64,000 bases of DNA from Arthrobacter sp. TMP15 (lineage in GTDB: Bacteria; Actinomycetota; Actinomycetes; Actinomycetales; Micrococcaceae): positions 2,294,001 through 2,358,000 of the forward strand of contig NZ_CP154262.1 in NCBI RefSeq assembly GCF_039529835.1, written 5' to 3'. Of this stretch, positions 1 to 8,918 are shown piece by piece (position 1 is the stretch's first letter; every line of letters begins with the position of its first letter). The translations under genes and the position numbers were made by a program. The notes below the pieces were generated by a model. The model saw nothing but the letters and a program-made list of their open reading frames with translations. It did no database searches and had not been told where the DNA came from.

Positions 1-103
1 CGGGATCTTCGCTAAGGCGGGCTGCCACAGCGGCTCCGGCCGAACCACCACCAATGACAATGTAGTCAAAGTCGCGGTTGGCTGCATCTTCAATCATGCT
101 CAT
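1..103 (-). CDS. betA: Choline dehydrogenase (GMC oxidoreductase), N-terminal fragment
   Basis: Only the first 34 codons are in the window; the gene runs off the left edge. The start ATG is preceded by a strong AGGAGGAG-type ribosome site (111-120), which lies inside the end of betB. The N-terminus contains DYIVIGGGSAGAAVAARL, the FAD-binding GxGxxG fingerprint of GMC oxidoreductases. The family oxidises choline to betaine aldehyde. The gap to the betB stop is 3 bp, so it is the last seen gene of a betT-betB-betA operon. The choline assignment rests mainly on this context, because another GMC alcohol oxidase would look the same over this stretch. Confidence 0.75.
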   Translation of the reverse strand, partial: MSMIEDAANRDFDYIVIGGGSAGAAVAARLSEDP

Positions 104-106
104 TGT

Positions 107-1693
107 CTAGTTCTCCTCCTGGCTGGGGCTCGAGCCGTGGTCAGCGAACCAACCGGTGACTTGCGGGTCAAGGTTCTGGTAAATATGCTTTGCTTCCTGG
201 TACTCGCCCATGCCTGTGGGGCCAAGTTCGCGGCCCACTCCGGACTGGCCAAAGCCACCCCATTCAGCCTGCGGGAGGTACGGATGAAAGTCGTTGATCC
301 AGATAGTTCCGTGACGCAGACGCCCAGCAATACGTTGAGCCCTGCTGGCGTCTTGTGTCCAGACTGCCCCGGCCAGGCCGTAGATGGTGTCGTTACCTAG
401 GGCTACTGCCTCGTCCTCAGTGCGGAAAGTTTCAACGGTGATGGTAGGTCCAAACGCCTCATCAGTGAGCACAGACATACCGGAAGTGACCTGGTCAATG
501 ACAGTGGGCAGGTAGTAGTGCCCCTCGGCCTTGGGCCCTTCGATGCCGGTGTCCTTCACCGCACCGCGTGCAGCACCGACCTCGGCAGCCGTAGCGGGGC
601 GTCCACCGCAGCGGATTCGAGCACCTTCTTCTCGGCCCTTGCGTACGTAGCCATCAACTTTTTCCAGGTGAGCTGCCGAGATGAGCGGACCGGTTTCGGC
701 GTCCTCATCATAGGGTCCGCCTAGGCGGATGCCGTTTGCACGACGCACCAGTTCAGTCACGAAGTCTTCGGCTATGGATTCCTCCACCAGCAGGCGGGCG
801 CCAGCTGAGCATACTTGCCCTGAGTGAACAAAGGCCCCGTTGAGCGCGTTATCCAGTGCAGCATCAAAGTCTGCATCTGCGAAGATCACGTTCGGGTTCT
901 TGCCGCCGAGCTCCAGCGCAACCTTTTTTACGGTTCCAGCAGCGGAAGCAGCAATGCCGCGTCCTGTGATCAATCCGCCGGTGAAGGAGACCATGTCTAC
1001 ATCCGGGTGGCTTGACAGCGGTGGGCCAACGTCAGCACCGGCTCCGGTGACGAGGTTGGCAACCCCTGCCGGCAGTCCAAGTTCATCCAGAACATCCAGC
1101 ATCAAGATTGCTGTGGATGGGGTCAGTTCGGCTGGCTTGAGAACAAAGGAACATCCGGCCGCCAAGGCCGGAGCAATCTTCCATGCCGCCTGAAGCAGCG
1201 GGTAATTCCAGGGTGTGATCATGGTGCACACACCGACGGGTTCGTACACAATACGTGAAAGTACGTTGTTATCCGAAGCATCGACAATGCGCCCGGCATC
1301 TTGGCCTGCCAACCGTCCGAAGTACTCGAAGCATGCGGCAATGTCATCCATGTCCAGACGGCTTTCGAGGATCCGTTTGCCTGTATCTTCGGATTCGGCG
1401 CGAGCAAATTCTTCCTTCCGCTCCCGAAGCCGAGTGGCTACTTTGAGCAGGAAGTCTCCGCGTTGCGGTGCAGGCACTGAAGACCACACGCCGGAGTCAA
1501 ATGAAGTGCGGGCTGCTGCAATAGCCCGTTCGGAGTCTTCTGCCGTTCCTTCCGAAACGCTCGCCACCAGCCGTCCATCAGCGGGGCAGAAAATTTCGCG
1601 GGTCCCGCCGGCGGCGGCAGGTGCCCAGGCGCCTCCGATGAACATGCTTTTGGCCCTAGTGTTGGTCGGCTCCACATGGTTTTTTTCGGTCAT
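107..1693 (-). CDS. betB: Betaine-aldehyde dehydrogenase (ALDH superfamily)
   Basis: This 528-residue NAD(P)-dependent aldehyde dehydrogenase probably oxidises betaine aldehyde to glycine betaine, the second step of osmoprotectant synthesis. Visible ALDH motifs are the general-base glutamate in LELGGKNPNV, the catalytic cysteine in GQVCSAGARL, and the N-terminal-half motif TMITPWNYPLLQAAWKIAPA. The length is slightly above the usual 490-500. The first about 15 residues and a short tail after the conserved region are extra. It overlaps the end of betT by 4 bp and is followed 3 bp later by betA, which points to translational coupling. Substrate specificity is inferred from this neighbourhood; the fold assignment is firm. 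Confidence 0.88.
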   Translation of the reverse strand: MTEKNHVEPTNTRAKSMFIGGAWAPAAAGGTREIFCPADGRLVASVSEGTAEDSERAIAAARTSFDSGVWSSVPAPQRGDFLLKVATRLRERKEEFARAESEDTGKRILESRLDMDDIAACFEYFGRLAGQDAGRIVDASDNNVLSRIVYEPVGVCTMITPWNYPLLQAAWKIAPALAAGCSFVLKPAELTPSTAILMLDVLDELGLPAGVANLVTGAGADVGPPLSSHPDVDMVSFTGGLITGRGIAASAAGTVKKVALELGGKNPNVIFADADFDAALDNALNGAFVHSGQVCSAGARLLVEESIAEDFVTELVRRANGIRLGGPYDEDAETGPLISAAHLEKVDGYVRKGREEGARIRCGGRPATAAEVGAARGAVKDTGIEGPKAEGHYYLPTVIDQVTSGMSVLTDEAFGPTITVETFRTEDEAVALGNDTIYGLAGAVWTQDASRAQRIAGRLRHGTIWINDFHPYLPQAEWGGFGQSGVGRELGPTGMGEYQEAKHIYQNLDPQVTGWFADHGSSPSQEEN

Positions 1694-3939
1694 GGTGTTT
1701 CCTCATCCAATCCGTTGTTCGGTGGTGTGGTTGCGACATTTGCGGGAAGGTCATCAACAGTGTCAAAGTCTCCCTCCCAGTCCGTCTTAGCTTCGCTGGC
1801 TTCAGCAATTTTGCTGACACCGGTGGCTCCGCCGCTTTGGTGCAGGAAGGCCACATGTACTTCATAGTGGTCAAGGACATCAGCAATGACCTGTTCCCTG
1901 TTGGAGCCAAAGAGGTTATAACCATGGCTGCCTTCAAGGGAGAACACTTCCATACGGTAGTAGTGCTCCGTTTTTACGGAGGACTTGGCATAGGAAGGCA
2001 CTTCTTGCTGGACAGGATAGACCTGGTACTTGAAAGCCCTCTCCTCGCCAAGATGAATAACCAGGTCTGCTGTCCCAATACCTGTTGGTTCCACGGTCCC
2101 GAAGTCCAACGTGGCTTCAATGCCCTGGGCAGTAAATTCATCCCGAACCTCAGCCAGAGCCGGGCGGGCAACCTCCTCCATGAATTTGTGTGCTTGCCGC
2201 CTGCCGGGATAGTTGACTGCTCGTGCCAACCGTTGTTTCCAGCTTCTGCGGTTCTCGGGGCCTGAGCCACCGGCTCTGGAAGAGAGCACACCATGAAGTC
2301 CGGCGCGGTAGCTGCCTGCTAGCGCACTCTCCACCCGAAGCGCCTTGAATAGACCCAGCATGATGAACAGCAACACCACGGAGAAAGGCAGGCCCATGAT
2401 GACCGTAGCGCTTTGCAGCGTGCTGACACCACCCACCAGAAGCATCGATAGCGTCAGTAGCCCGGTGGCCATTGACCAAAAGACACGAACCCATTTGGCG
2501 CCGTCGGCCTCTGGATTTTTCAATCTCGAAGTGAAGTTAGCCATGACCAGGGCCCCGGAGTCGGCACTTGTGACATAGAAAAGCAGGCCGGTAAACGTTG
2601 CTATGGCCGCCGTGAAAGTCACCCCGGGGTATTGGTCAAGCATCGTGTAGAAGCCGCGCTCGGGAGTATTCATGGCTAGTTCGCCAAATGCTGTGTTGCC
2701 ACTACGAACTACGTCCAGGGCACTGTTACCGAAGATTGAAATCCACAGCAGGATGAAGGCGAAAGGCACCACAAGTACTCCACCAACGAATTGGCGAATG
2801 GTGCGTCCGCGTGAGATACGTGCCAGGAACAGGCCTACAAACGGGGCCCAGGCAATCCACCAGGCCCAGAAGAACAAGGTCCAGCCGTTAAGCCACTCAT
2901 CCGGACGGTCGTAGGCAAACGTGTTCAGCGCCATGCTCGGGAAGCGGGAGATGCTGTCACCAATGTTCAGTACGATCCCATCGAGCAGGTAGCCGGTCTT
3001 GCCTGCGATGAGAACAAACACCATCAAAGCAATACACAAGATCACGTTGAGTTCAGAGAGCCGGCGAATTCCCTTTTCCACTCCGGTCAGTACGGAGATG
3101 GTTGCCATAATGACGGCAACGGCGATCAAGACTATTTGGATACCAGTATTTTCCGGGATGCCGAACATGAAGTACAACCCAAAGTTCAGCTGTGCAACAC
3201 CGATTCCCAAGGAAGTGGCGATACCAAAAATTGTGCCCAGCACCGCAGCAATGTCAACGGCATCACCTATGCGGCCGTGAATACGTTTGCCGAGGATAGG
3301 AAATAGCGCCGAACGGATGCTCAACGGCAGGTTGTGACGGTAGGCGAAATAGCCCAAGGCCAGGCCCATCAGTGCGTACAGCCCCCATCCGAGGATGCCG
3401 TAGTGAAACAGGGTCCAGGCCAAGGCTTGACGGGCAGCCTCAACGGTGCCACCCTCTCCAGCCGGCGGCGCCAGAAATTGTGCAACAGGCTCTGAGACCG
3501 AGAAGAACATCAGGTCGATCCCAATGCCGGCGGCAAACAACATTGCTGTCCATGTGAACAGGTTGAAAGTTGGCCTCGAGTGGTCAGGCCCTAGCCGGGT
3601 CTTGCCAACCTTGCTGACGGCTACGGCAATCACGAAGGCCAGCACCAGGACAATCACTAACGAGTAGTACCAGCCGAACGTGGAACCGACCCATCCCACC
3701 ACGCTGTTAATGATGTAATCGGCGCCCTCCTGATCAATGATGGCCCAGAGAGCGATGGCCAGCACACCACCTGCGGCCCCAAAAAAGACTACTTTGTTGA
3801 TGCGGTCTCCGGTATCACCATCGTCCGTATTTTCAGTGGATACAGCACCTGTGCTCTTGGGCGGGGATTCGACACTTTTGTTTCGACTCATGATTGCATC
3901 GTAACAAGCACCCGCAGCTGAGTTCGTGCTTCCGGACAT
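1690..3939 (-). CDS. betT: BCCT-family choline/betaine transporter
   Basis: This 749-residue secondary transporter imports choline or betaine using an ion gradient. It has a cytosolic N-terminus (about 1-50), about twelve membrane segments, and the BCCT signature FFWAWWIAWAPFVG in the middle. The C-terminal cytosolic region of about 200 residues is long, like the BetT branch rather than short BetP-type proteins, and such tails are known to take part in osmosensing. It is the first gene of a betT-betB-betA operon, overlapping betB by 4 bp. The ATG at 3939 has no convincing ribosome site. An in-frame ATG at 3891 is an alternative start and would remove 16 residues. A dyad at 3956-3976 lies just upstream. 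Confidence 0.87.
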   Translation of the reverse strand: MSGSTNSAAGACYDAIMSRNKSVESPPKSTGAVSTENTDDGDTGDRINKVVFFGAAGGVLAIALWAIIDQEGADYIINSVVGWVGSTFGWYYSLVIVLVLAFVIAVAVSKVGKTRLGPDHSRPTFNLFTWTAMLFAAGIGIDLMFFSVSEPVAQFLAPPAGEGGTVEAARQALAWTLFHYGILGWGLYALMGLALGYFAYRHNLPLSIRSALFPILGKRIHGRIGDAVDIAAVLGTIFGIATSLGIGVAQLNFGLYFMFGIPENTGIQIVLIAVAVIMATISVLTGVEKGIRRLSELNVILCIALMVFVLIAGKTGYLLDGIVLNIGDSISRFPSMALNTFAYDRPDEWLNGWTLFFWAWWIAWAPFVGLFLARISRGRTIRQFVGGVLVVPFAFILLWISIFGNSALDVVRSGNTAFGELAMNTPERGFYTMLDQYPGVTFTAAIATFTGLLFYVTSADSGALVMANFTSRLKNPEADGAKWVRVFWSMATGLLTLSMLLVGGVSTLQSATVIMGLPFSVVLLFIMLGLFKALRVESALAGSYRAGLHGVLSSRAGGSGPENRRSWKQRLARAVNYPGRRQAHKFMEEVARPALAEVRDEFTAQGIEATLDFGTVEPTGIGTADLVIHLGEERAFKYQVYPVQQEVPSYAKSSVKTEHYYRMEVFSLEGSHGYNLFGSNREQVIADVLDHYEVHVAFLHQSGGATGVSKIAEASEAKTDWEGDFDTVDDLPANVATTPPNNGLDEETP

Positions 3940-3955
3940 GTTACTGCCAGGGTTT

Positions 3956-3976
3956 TAGGATGAATATCACATCCTA
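3956..3976. promoter_or_regulatory. Perfect 7-bp dyad upstream of betT, candidate operator
   Basis: The sequence reads TAGGATG, a 7-bp spacer, then CATCCTA. It lies 17 bp upstream of the first betT ATG, where a repressor could block the promoter. BetI-type TetR repressors control choline operons in other bacteria, but no regulator gene is visible here, so the binding protein is unknown. Confidence 0.35.
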
Positions 3977-4037
3977 ATGTGCTAAATGCTGACTAAATGG
4001 CCCTCTTCCGAGTCTTCCTCAATACCGGGAAAGCCGT

Positions 4038-4066
4038 GGAGGCGTCATTATCTCCAACCTCACGGG
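4038..4066 (+). repeat. Single copy of the TCATTATCTCCAACCTC repeat family
   Basis: This stretch reads GGAGGCGTCATTATCTCCAA followed by CCTCACGGG. The same core recurs at 40657-40680, 41067-41130 and 46995-47092, always outside genes. Here it sits between the end of the DUF2469 gene and betT. Confidence 0.6.
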
Positions 4067-4085
4067 GCTAGGACGACGGCGGGAC

Positions 4086-4418
4086 TTAACCAAGCGGTCC
4101 CAGCTGGCTGTCCTTGGGGACCCGCAGGTCATCAGATTTGATCAGTTCCTCGACGTTGACGTCCTTGAAAGTGATGACTCGCACGTTCTTCACAAAACGG
4201 GCTGTCCTGTACACGTCCCAGACCCAGGCATCCTGCAACGTCAGATCAAAGTACACCTCGCCGTCAGCTGACCGGGCCTGTAAATCCACATGGTTAGCTA
4301 AATAAAATCGTCGTTCCGTTTCAACCACATAGCTGAACAGGTTCACCACGTCGCGGTACTCGCGGTAAAGCTGCAACTCCATGTCAGTTTCGTAGTTTTC
4401 CAGATCCTCAGCGCTCAT
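4086..4418 (-). CDS. DUF2469 family protein
   Basis: This is a 110-residue protein of the actinobacterial DUF2469 family, whose biochemical function is unknown. The family is strongly conserved and normally encoded next to rnhB and lepB (as in Mycobacterium tuberculosis Rv2901c-Rv2903c), as it is here. The start chosen is the ATG giving MSAEDLENYE, where the family alignment begins and where GGAAGC lies just upstream. An upstream ATG at 4475 would add 19 residues that do not look like the family. The protein is charged, with aromatic-rich stretches (YREYRDVVNLFSYVVETERR), and has no signal peptide or membrane segment. It is the last gene of the rplS-lepB-rnhB run. Confidence 0.85.
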   Translation of the reverse strand: MSAEDLENYETDMELQLYREYRDVVNLFSYVVETERRFYLANHVDLQARSADGEVYFDLTLQDAWVWDVYRTARFVKNVRVITFKDVNVEELIKSDDLRVPKDSQLGPLG

Positions 4419-4503
4419 GCTTCCATCATCCATCACGAACACGCACTTACCCAACGGGCCCGGGAGCAAACTCATCTCAGCACGGCGACCTCCACGGCAC
4501 TGA

Positions 4504-5178
4504 TTATACTAGACGCCAGCTTTTGCGGTGGTGGTCTGTGGGACCTAGTTGAGCAATAGCAGCCCGGTGACTGACTGTTCCATAGCCCATATTCGACTCC
4601 CACCCAAACGCCGGGAACTCTTGGGCGAGCTGGCTCATCATGCCGTCGCGTTCAACCTTGGCAAGGACACTAGCCGCGGCGACTGACAGGCAGGTCAGGT
4701 CCGCTTTAATGCGAGTCTGGACCTGCCAAGGTGCGGGTGGTCCCTGCGGGGCAGCTGTTGCAAAAAGGCCAAGATCTTCATGGACAGGCTCAGAGAGCCA
4801 ATCTTGGTTGCCATCCAAAATAACAAAATCTGGCATCAGCACTGCAGCAGCTTGTGCCATGGCCCGTTGGCCAGCCAAACGCAGTGCACTCACAAGGCCC
4901 ACAGCATCGATTTCGTGGGCGGCCGCATGCCCTACGGCACTAGCCTGCGCCCAGTCCACAATTGCTGGAACGAGCGCCTGGCGCACAGGAATGCGAAGGA
5001 GCTTACTGTCTTTAACCCCTGGTAGCTCGCTGGCCGAGGCTGGGCGAATAATGACCACTCCTACACTGACGGGACCGGCAAGTGAGCCACGCCCCACTTC
5101 ATCGCACCCCGCAACAACCGCAAACCCGCGAGAGGCAAGTTCGCGTTCCCACTCAAGAGTGGGTGCAGTAGCAACCAT
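4504..5178 (-). CDS. rnhB: Ribonuclease HII
   Basis: RNase HII removes RNA from RNA-DNA hybrids and cuts at single ribonucleotides misincorporated into DNA. The 224-residue length is normal. The first acidic catalytic pair is in AGCDEVGRGSLAGPVSV near residue 25, and the next conserved aspartate is in VILDGNQDW. The C-terminal part carries the S-V-A-A-A-S-V-L-A-K helix typical of RnhB. Its ATG overlaps the lepB stop by one base (TAATG), so it is translationally coupled to the signal peptidase gene upstream. DUF2469 follows after about 85 bp. Confidence 0.93.
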   Translation of the reverse strand: MVATAPTLEWERELASRGFAVVAGCDEVGRGSLAGPVSVGVVIIRPASASELPGVKDSKLLRIPVRQALVPAIVDWAQASAVGHAAAHEIDAVGLVSALRLAGQRAMAQAAAVLMPDFVILDGNQDWLSEPVHEDLGLFATAAPQGPPAPWQVQTRIKADLTCLSVAAASVLAKVERDGMMSQLAQEFPAFGWESNMGYGTVSHRAAIAQLGPTDHHRKSWRLV

Positions 5179-6149
5179 TACTGACCTGCTGGCACGTGCG
5201 CCGCAGAGCCCACACTTGAGCTCGTTGGATTAGGGACTTCGTTAAAAACCTCCGGGTGGTTGCCCAGGATCCCCCAATGGGTCACGGGCCAGGCAATCAC
5301 AACAGCACGGCCTTCCACATCGGCAATGGGGACAAAGCCGGTGTTGTTGTAGCTGTTGTGGTAGCGGGAGTCTTGGGAGTTGTTGCGATGATCGCCCATA
5401 ACCCACAAATGCCCCTCGGGAACGGTAACTTCGAAGGTAGTCTCCGACGGTGAAGCACCGGGAAACAGGTACGGTTCGGTGATGGCTTGGCCGTTAATAC
5501 TCAATTTTCCATCAGCGTCGCAGCACCTGACTTTGTCCCCTGGCATGCCAATCACGCGCTTGACGAGGTGCTGCTGTGAGCTATCCGGTGCCAAACCAAT
5601 GAAGGTCGCCACCTTGCTCACCCAACCAAGGGGACTCTCACTTGTAGGCTCTGGCTTGAGCCAGTTTTGGGTGTCTTTGAAAACAACAACGTCCCCGCGC
5701 TTAAGTGCAAATGGTTCCGGCACCAGTAAGTTTACGAAGATCCGGTCATCGACCTGCAGCGTGTTTTCCATCGACCCAGAGGGGATGAAGAATGCCCGGA
5801 ACAAAAATGTTTTGATTAAAAATGACAAGACAACCGCGATCACAATGATGATCAACAGTTCCTTGCCCCACGACCACGCCTGGCGGCCAAGACGGTGAGC
5901 GAGCGTCCCATCGCCGTTGGTGCTGGTGCTGTTGGTGCCATCAGTGTTGGTGGCGTTGGTGCTGTGCCGACCCGCAGTTGAGTGCCGTGCATGCCCGCCT
6001 TCGGTGTCATGAGCGTCCGCTGGGCTCTGCGAGCTAGCGGAGTCGTGGGGCACGTGTGCCACTGTAGACTCTTGGGAACCACCGCCGTGGGGTTCGGCGT
6101 CATGGGGTTCGGCGTCATCGGATTTCTCCGGAACACTGTCTTGGATCAA
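5178..6149 (-). CDS. lepB: Type I signal peptidase, long N-terminal extension
   Basis: This membrane serine protease cuts signal peptides from exported proteins. The catalytic serine is in FIPSGSMENTL and the lysine general base in VKRVIGMPGDKV. A box near the C-terminus contains GDHRNNSQDSR. One membrane segment (LLIIIVIAVVLSFLIKTFLF) precedes the protease domain. The N-terminal tail of about 90 residues is rich in His, Ser, Thr and Asn and encoded by short internal repeats (AEPHDAEPH; NTDGTNSTSTNGDG), so it is probably disordered. The TTG at 6149 is chosen because AAGGA lies 8 bp upstream; a TTG at 6173 would add eight residues. A second signal peptidase gene lies immediately upstream. Confidence 0.9.
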   Translation of the reverse strand: MIQDSVPEKSDDAEPHDAEPHGGGSQESTVAHVPHDSASSQSPADAHDTEGGHARHSTAGRHSTNATNTDGTNSTSTNGDGTLAHRLGRQAWSWGKELLIIIVIAVVLSFLIKTFLFRAFFIPSGSMENTLQVDDRIFVNLLVPEPFALKRGDVVVFKDTQNWLKPEPTSESPLGWVSKVATFIGLAPDSSQQHLVKRVIGMPGDKVRCCDADGKLSINGQAITEPYLFPGASPSETTFEVTVPEGHLWVMGDHRNNSQDSRYHNSYNNTGFVPIADVEGRAVVIAWPVTHWGILGNHPEVFNEVPNPTSSSVGSAAHVPAGQ

Positions 6150-6230
6150 CGTAAATTTCCTTAGCAAAGTCAAGCAGAAATGTGTCTTGGCGCACCGCTG
6201 ACGGCGCGTAAACTACGAACGACTCAGCTC

Positions 6231-6890
6231 TTAGGGCGCCGCATCGCTGTTGCTGTCGATGACGTGCAACCGATCCAACGGCCACACGGTTGCAAGTGGG
6301 GAGCCAATGACTTTTGAAGTGGAGATCAACCCGCCACCGGGAGCACCCAACAGTGAACGCGAATCTAAAGACACGCTTCGGTGATCGCCCATAAGCCACA
6401 ATTTACCCTGCGGAACGCTCACAGTGAACGTCACCACGCTGGGCTCATCCCCCGGATAAAGATAACTCTCGGTCACAGGCACCCCGTTAATTTCCAGGAG
6501 ACCATCAGCCGAACAACATTTCACCGTATCTCCAGCCACGCCCAGCACCCGTTTTACATAAACGTTGTCATTGGGCACCAGACCAAGCCACTGGCCAGCA
6601 CCCACCACCCCGTCAGCAAGCGGGCCAGCACCGGATTTCCAGGGTGCGAAGGAACCTCGCCCGTCAAAAACAACAACATCCCCACGCTCAATAGGCACCT
6701 TTGCAAAAATGGTCCGAGAGACTAAGACGCGGTCACCAGTTAGCAGCAGTGGCTCCATTGATTCTGAAGGAATGAAGTAGACATCCACCCAGATGTTGCG
6801 GACCAACGCCAAGAAAACAAAGATGATGGCAACTGCCAAAACAACGAAACGCCAGCCCAGTTTCCTGGTCTGGCGTTTCGCTTGAGTCAA
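6231..6890 (-). CDS. lepB: Second type I signal peptidase
   Basis: This is a 219-residue paralogue of the downstream signal peptidase. The nucleophile is in FIPSESMEPLL, the lysine in VKRVLGVAGDTV, and the conserved GDHRSVSLDSR box follows. A single N-terminal membrane segment (WRFVVLAVAIIFVFLALV) anchors it without the long tail of its neighbour. The start is a TTG at 6890, preceded by AAGGA at 8 bp spacing, 16 bp after the rplS stop. The open frame continues upstream across rplS, but that part is only a shadow. Tandem signal peptidases may divide substrates; which one is the main enzyme cannot be told from sequence. Confidence 0.9.
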   Translation of the reverse strand: MTQAKRQTRKLGWRFVVLAVAIIFVFLALVRNIWVDVYFIPSESMEPLLLTGDRVLVSRTIFAKVPIERGDVVVFDGRGSFAPWKSGAGPLADGVVGAGQWLGLVPNDNVYVKRVLGVAGDTVKCCSADGLLEINGVPVTESYLYPGDEPSVVTFTVSVPQGKLWLMGDHRSVSLDSRSLLGAPGGGLISTSKVIGSPLATVWPLDRLHVIDSNSDAAP

Positions 6891-6906
6891 AGTGCGGTTC
6901 CTTTTT

Positions 6907-7266
6907 TTACTTGGCGGGAACGTTGTCGCGCTTTTCCTTGATCTTTGCTGCCTTGCCACGCAGGCTACGCATGTAGTACAGCTTAGCGCGGCGTACATCA
7001 CCCTTGGTGACAACTTCAATCTTGTCCAGTACCGGGGAGTGTACCGGGAAGGTACGCTCAACACCGCAACCGAAGGAGACCTTGCGGACCGTGAAGGTCT
7101 CGCGGATGCCGTCGCCCTGGCGGCCAAGGACAAAGCCCTTGAACACCTGGACACGTGAGCGGGAACCTTCAATGATGTTCACGTGAACGTTGAGGGTGTC
7201 CCCGGCACGGAAGGCGGGAATGTCGCTGCGCAGGCTGGCTGCGTCAACAGAATCGAGAAGATGCAT
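6907..7266 (-). CDS. rplS: 50S ribosomal protein L19
   Basis: L19 sits at the 30S-50S interface of the ribosome. The protein is 119 residues from the ATG giving [12 protein letters not shown], the standard actinobacterial N-terminus, with GGAG correctly placed upstream. An upstream in-frame ATG at 7290 would add eight atypical residues. The conserved core [17 protein letters not shown] and the C-terminal [16 protein letters not shown] are both present. Signal peptidase genes follow at once; trmD lies upstream beyond a 252-bp leader. Confidence 0.96.
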   Translation of the reverse strand: MHLLDSVDAASLRSDIPAFRAGDTLNVHVNIIEGSRSRVQVFKGFVLGRQGDGIRETFTVRKVSFGCGVERTFPVHSPVLDKIEVVTKGDVRRAKLYYMRSLRGKAAKIKEKRDNVPAK

Positions 7267-7518
7267 TTTCTCACTCCAGGTAAACGCCACAGGTCATTTA
7301 CTTTGTGTCACGATTTTCATGGACGGCACAAAGCCTGTCATGGGAATCGAAAAAATTGGACCGGATACCTCGATTGGATCACCGGTGTGCCGCCCTGTTG
7401 GCTAGTGTTCCCCCTGTGGCAGGAACACGCCCAGTAGGCACATCTGTTCATTTTGCCACAGATGGCGACTCAATAACTAATTCAGTTCGGTACGCACCAT
7501 GGTCTCACTACGCCTGGT
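7267..7518 (-). promoter_or_regulatory. rplS leader with inverted repeat
   Basis: These 252 bp separate the trmD stop from rplS, although the two genes are normally co-transcribed. The stretch holds an inverted repeat CTGTGGCA (7414-7421) and TGCCACAG (7454-7461). In RNA this could close a hairpin of about 48 nt in the L19 leader. L19 leader motifs are known in some bacteria, but I cannot match this one to a described family. The region probably contains an internal promoter or an autoregulatory leader. Confidence 0.35.
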
Positions 7519-8316
7519 TCATTCGTTGTCGCGGCGAACTGCTCTTCCCTCGACCACGGCGTAACCCAGGTCCCACAGCACGTTTCGATCCGTTTTACTG
7601 AAGTTGGAGACATCAAGGGCGTCAATCAGGTCCGGACGTCGCTGCGAAGTTCTACGCAGCTGGAGTTCTTTGCGGAATTTGGCGATCTTTCCGTGGTTGC
7701 CGCTAAGGAGCACCTCGGGGACCTCATGATCGCGCCAGCTCGAGGGTTTGGTGTAAACCGGGTATTCAAGCAGCCCATCGGAATGGGATTCTTCAATAAG
7801 TGACTCCGGGTTTCCCACCACGCCAGGTATTAGGCGTCCGATGGCCTCAACCATGGCCAAGACTGCCACTTCGCCACCGTTGAGAACATAGTCTCCCAAG
7901 CTGACAGGACGCACCGTGTATTCACTGGCGGCCCAATCAAGTACGCGCTCATCAATGCCCTCATACCGTCCGCAGGCAAAGACCAAGTGCTCTTCACCGG
8001 CCAACTCGTAGGCAAGCTTTTGGTTAAACACTTCCCCGGCAGGTGAAGGCACAATCAAGGTGGGCCGAGCGCCGTCGGACACGGCCGAGACAGCGCTTAT
8101 GTCCTCCAAAGCCTGCGCCCACGGTTCGGGTTTCATAACCATCCCCGCGCCACCACCATAGGGGGTGTCGTCAACAGTACGGTGCCGATCCGCGGTGTAG
8201 CTGCGCAGGTCATGGACAACGAGCTCCAGAATTCCCTCGGCGCGGGCCTTGCCAATAAGGCTCAGGTCCAAGGGCGCCAGATACTCGGGGAAAATACTCA
8301 CGACGTCAAAACGCAT
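7519..8316 (-). CDS. trmD: tRNA (guanine37-N1)-methyltransferase
   Basis: TrmD uses S-adenosylmethionine to methylate G37 beside the anticodon and so prevents +1 frameshifting. The 265-residue protein has the trefoil-knot cofactor loop [14 protein letters not shown] and the N-terminal [13 protein letters not shown]. The [17 protein letters not shown] segment is also typical of the family. The ATG overlaps the rimM stop by one base, so the two are coupled, as in most bacteria. Confidence 0.95.
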   Translation of the reverse strand: MRFDVVSIFPEYLAPLDLSLIGKARAEGILELVVHDLRSYTADRHRTVDDTPYGGGAGMVMKPEPWAQALEDISAVSAVSDGARPTLIVPSPAGEVFNQKLAYELAGEEHLVFACGRYEGIDERVLDWAASEYTVRPVSLGDYVLNGGEVAVLAMVEAIGRLIPGVVGNPESLIEESHSDGLLEYPVYTKPSSWRDHEVPEVLLSGNHGKIAKFRKELQLRRTSQRRPDLIDALDVSNFSKTDRNVLWDLGYAVVEGRAVRRDNE

Positions 8317-8885
8317 TATTTGCCGCTATTTTCTGTGCCATCTAAGTCCGCAGCCTCGCCGGATTCATCGCTCGCTGATACTTCTTTATTAACGCTAAAG
8401 AGGCCAGCGGGAGGAGTCAGCAAAACGAAACCTTCTTCGATATTCACTTCCGGGACTATCTCATCCACGAACGGAACCAGAACTTCATCCCCCTCATTGT
8501 CTTGCACAATCAGCAGGTCCTGCACGGCCTGGGTGCGCAAGCCAGTGACCTTGCCAACCTTTGCATCGCCAACACGAACCTCAAGGTTCAGCAGCTCGTG
8601 TTCGTACCAGGCGTCGTCGTCCTGGTCATCTTCGGATTCAAAGTACAAGGTGGCACCACGCAACAATTCTGCTTCATTGCGGGTGGTGGTACCTTCGAAA
8701 CCGAGCAGGAGAATATCCTTGTTCCAGCGCGAGCTCTTGACAGTCAGGACTCCCAGCGTTGCCGGTTCAACAACGAATTCGGTGCCGACGGCAAACCGGG
8801 AATCAGGGGCATCGGTGAGAACCAATGCCGTCACTTCTCCACGGATACCGTGGGGTTTGCCAATTCGGGCAACCTGAACCTGCAT
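8316..8885 (-). CDS. rimM: 16S rRNA processing protein RimM
   Basis: RimM helps 30S subunit maturation and binds ribosomal protein S19. The 189-residue protein has the N-terminal beta-barrel ([17 protein letters not shown]) and a C-terminal PRC-barrel ([19 protein letters not shown]). An acidic tail of about 25 residues follows ([16 protein letters not shown]). The start ATG has AAGGAATC upstream. It is separated from the upstream KH-protein gene by a strong terminator-like hairpin, which is unusual inside this conserved operon. Confidence 0.93.
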   Translation of the reverse strand: MQVQVARIGKPHGIRGEVTALVLTDAPDSRFAVGTEFVVEPATLGVLTVKSSRWNKDILLLGFEGTTTRNEAELLRGATLYFESEDDQDDDAWYEHELLNLEVRVGDAKVGKVTGLRTQAVQDLLIVQDNEGDEVLVPFVDEIVPEVNIEEGFVLLTPPAGLFSVNKEVSASDESGEAADLDGTENSGK

Positions 8886-8918
8886 GGGGATTCCTTACGT
8901 ATTTATATAATGATGGGG

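Noticed and set aside
1215-1790. Plus-strand 191-residue open frame inside betB
   Set aside because: It is a complementary-strand shadow of a clear ALDH gene with no family sequence of its own.
6891-7172. N-terminal extension of the second signal peptidase across rplS
   Set aside because: This part is the antiphase shadow of the L19 gene. A TTG with a good ribosome site at 6890 gives the normal protein length.
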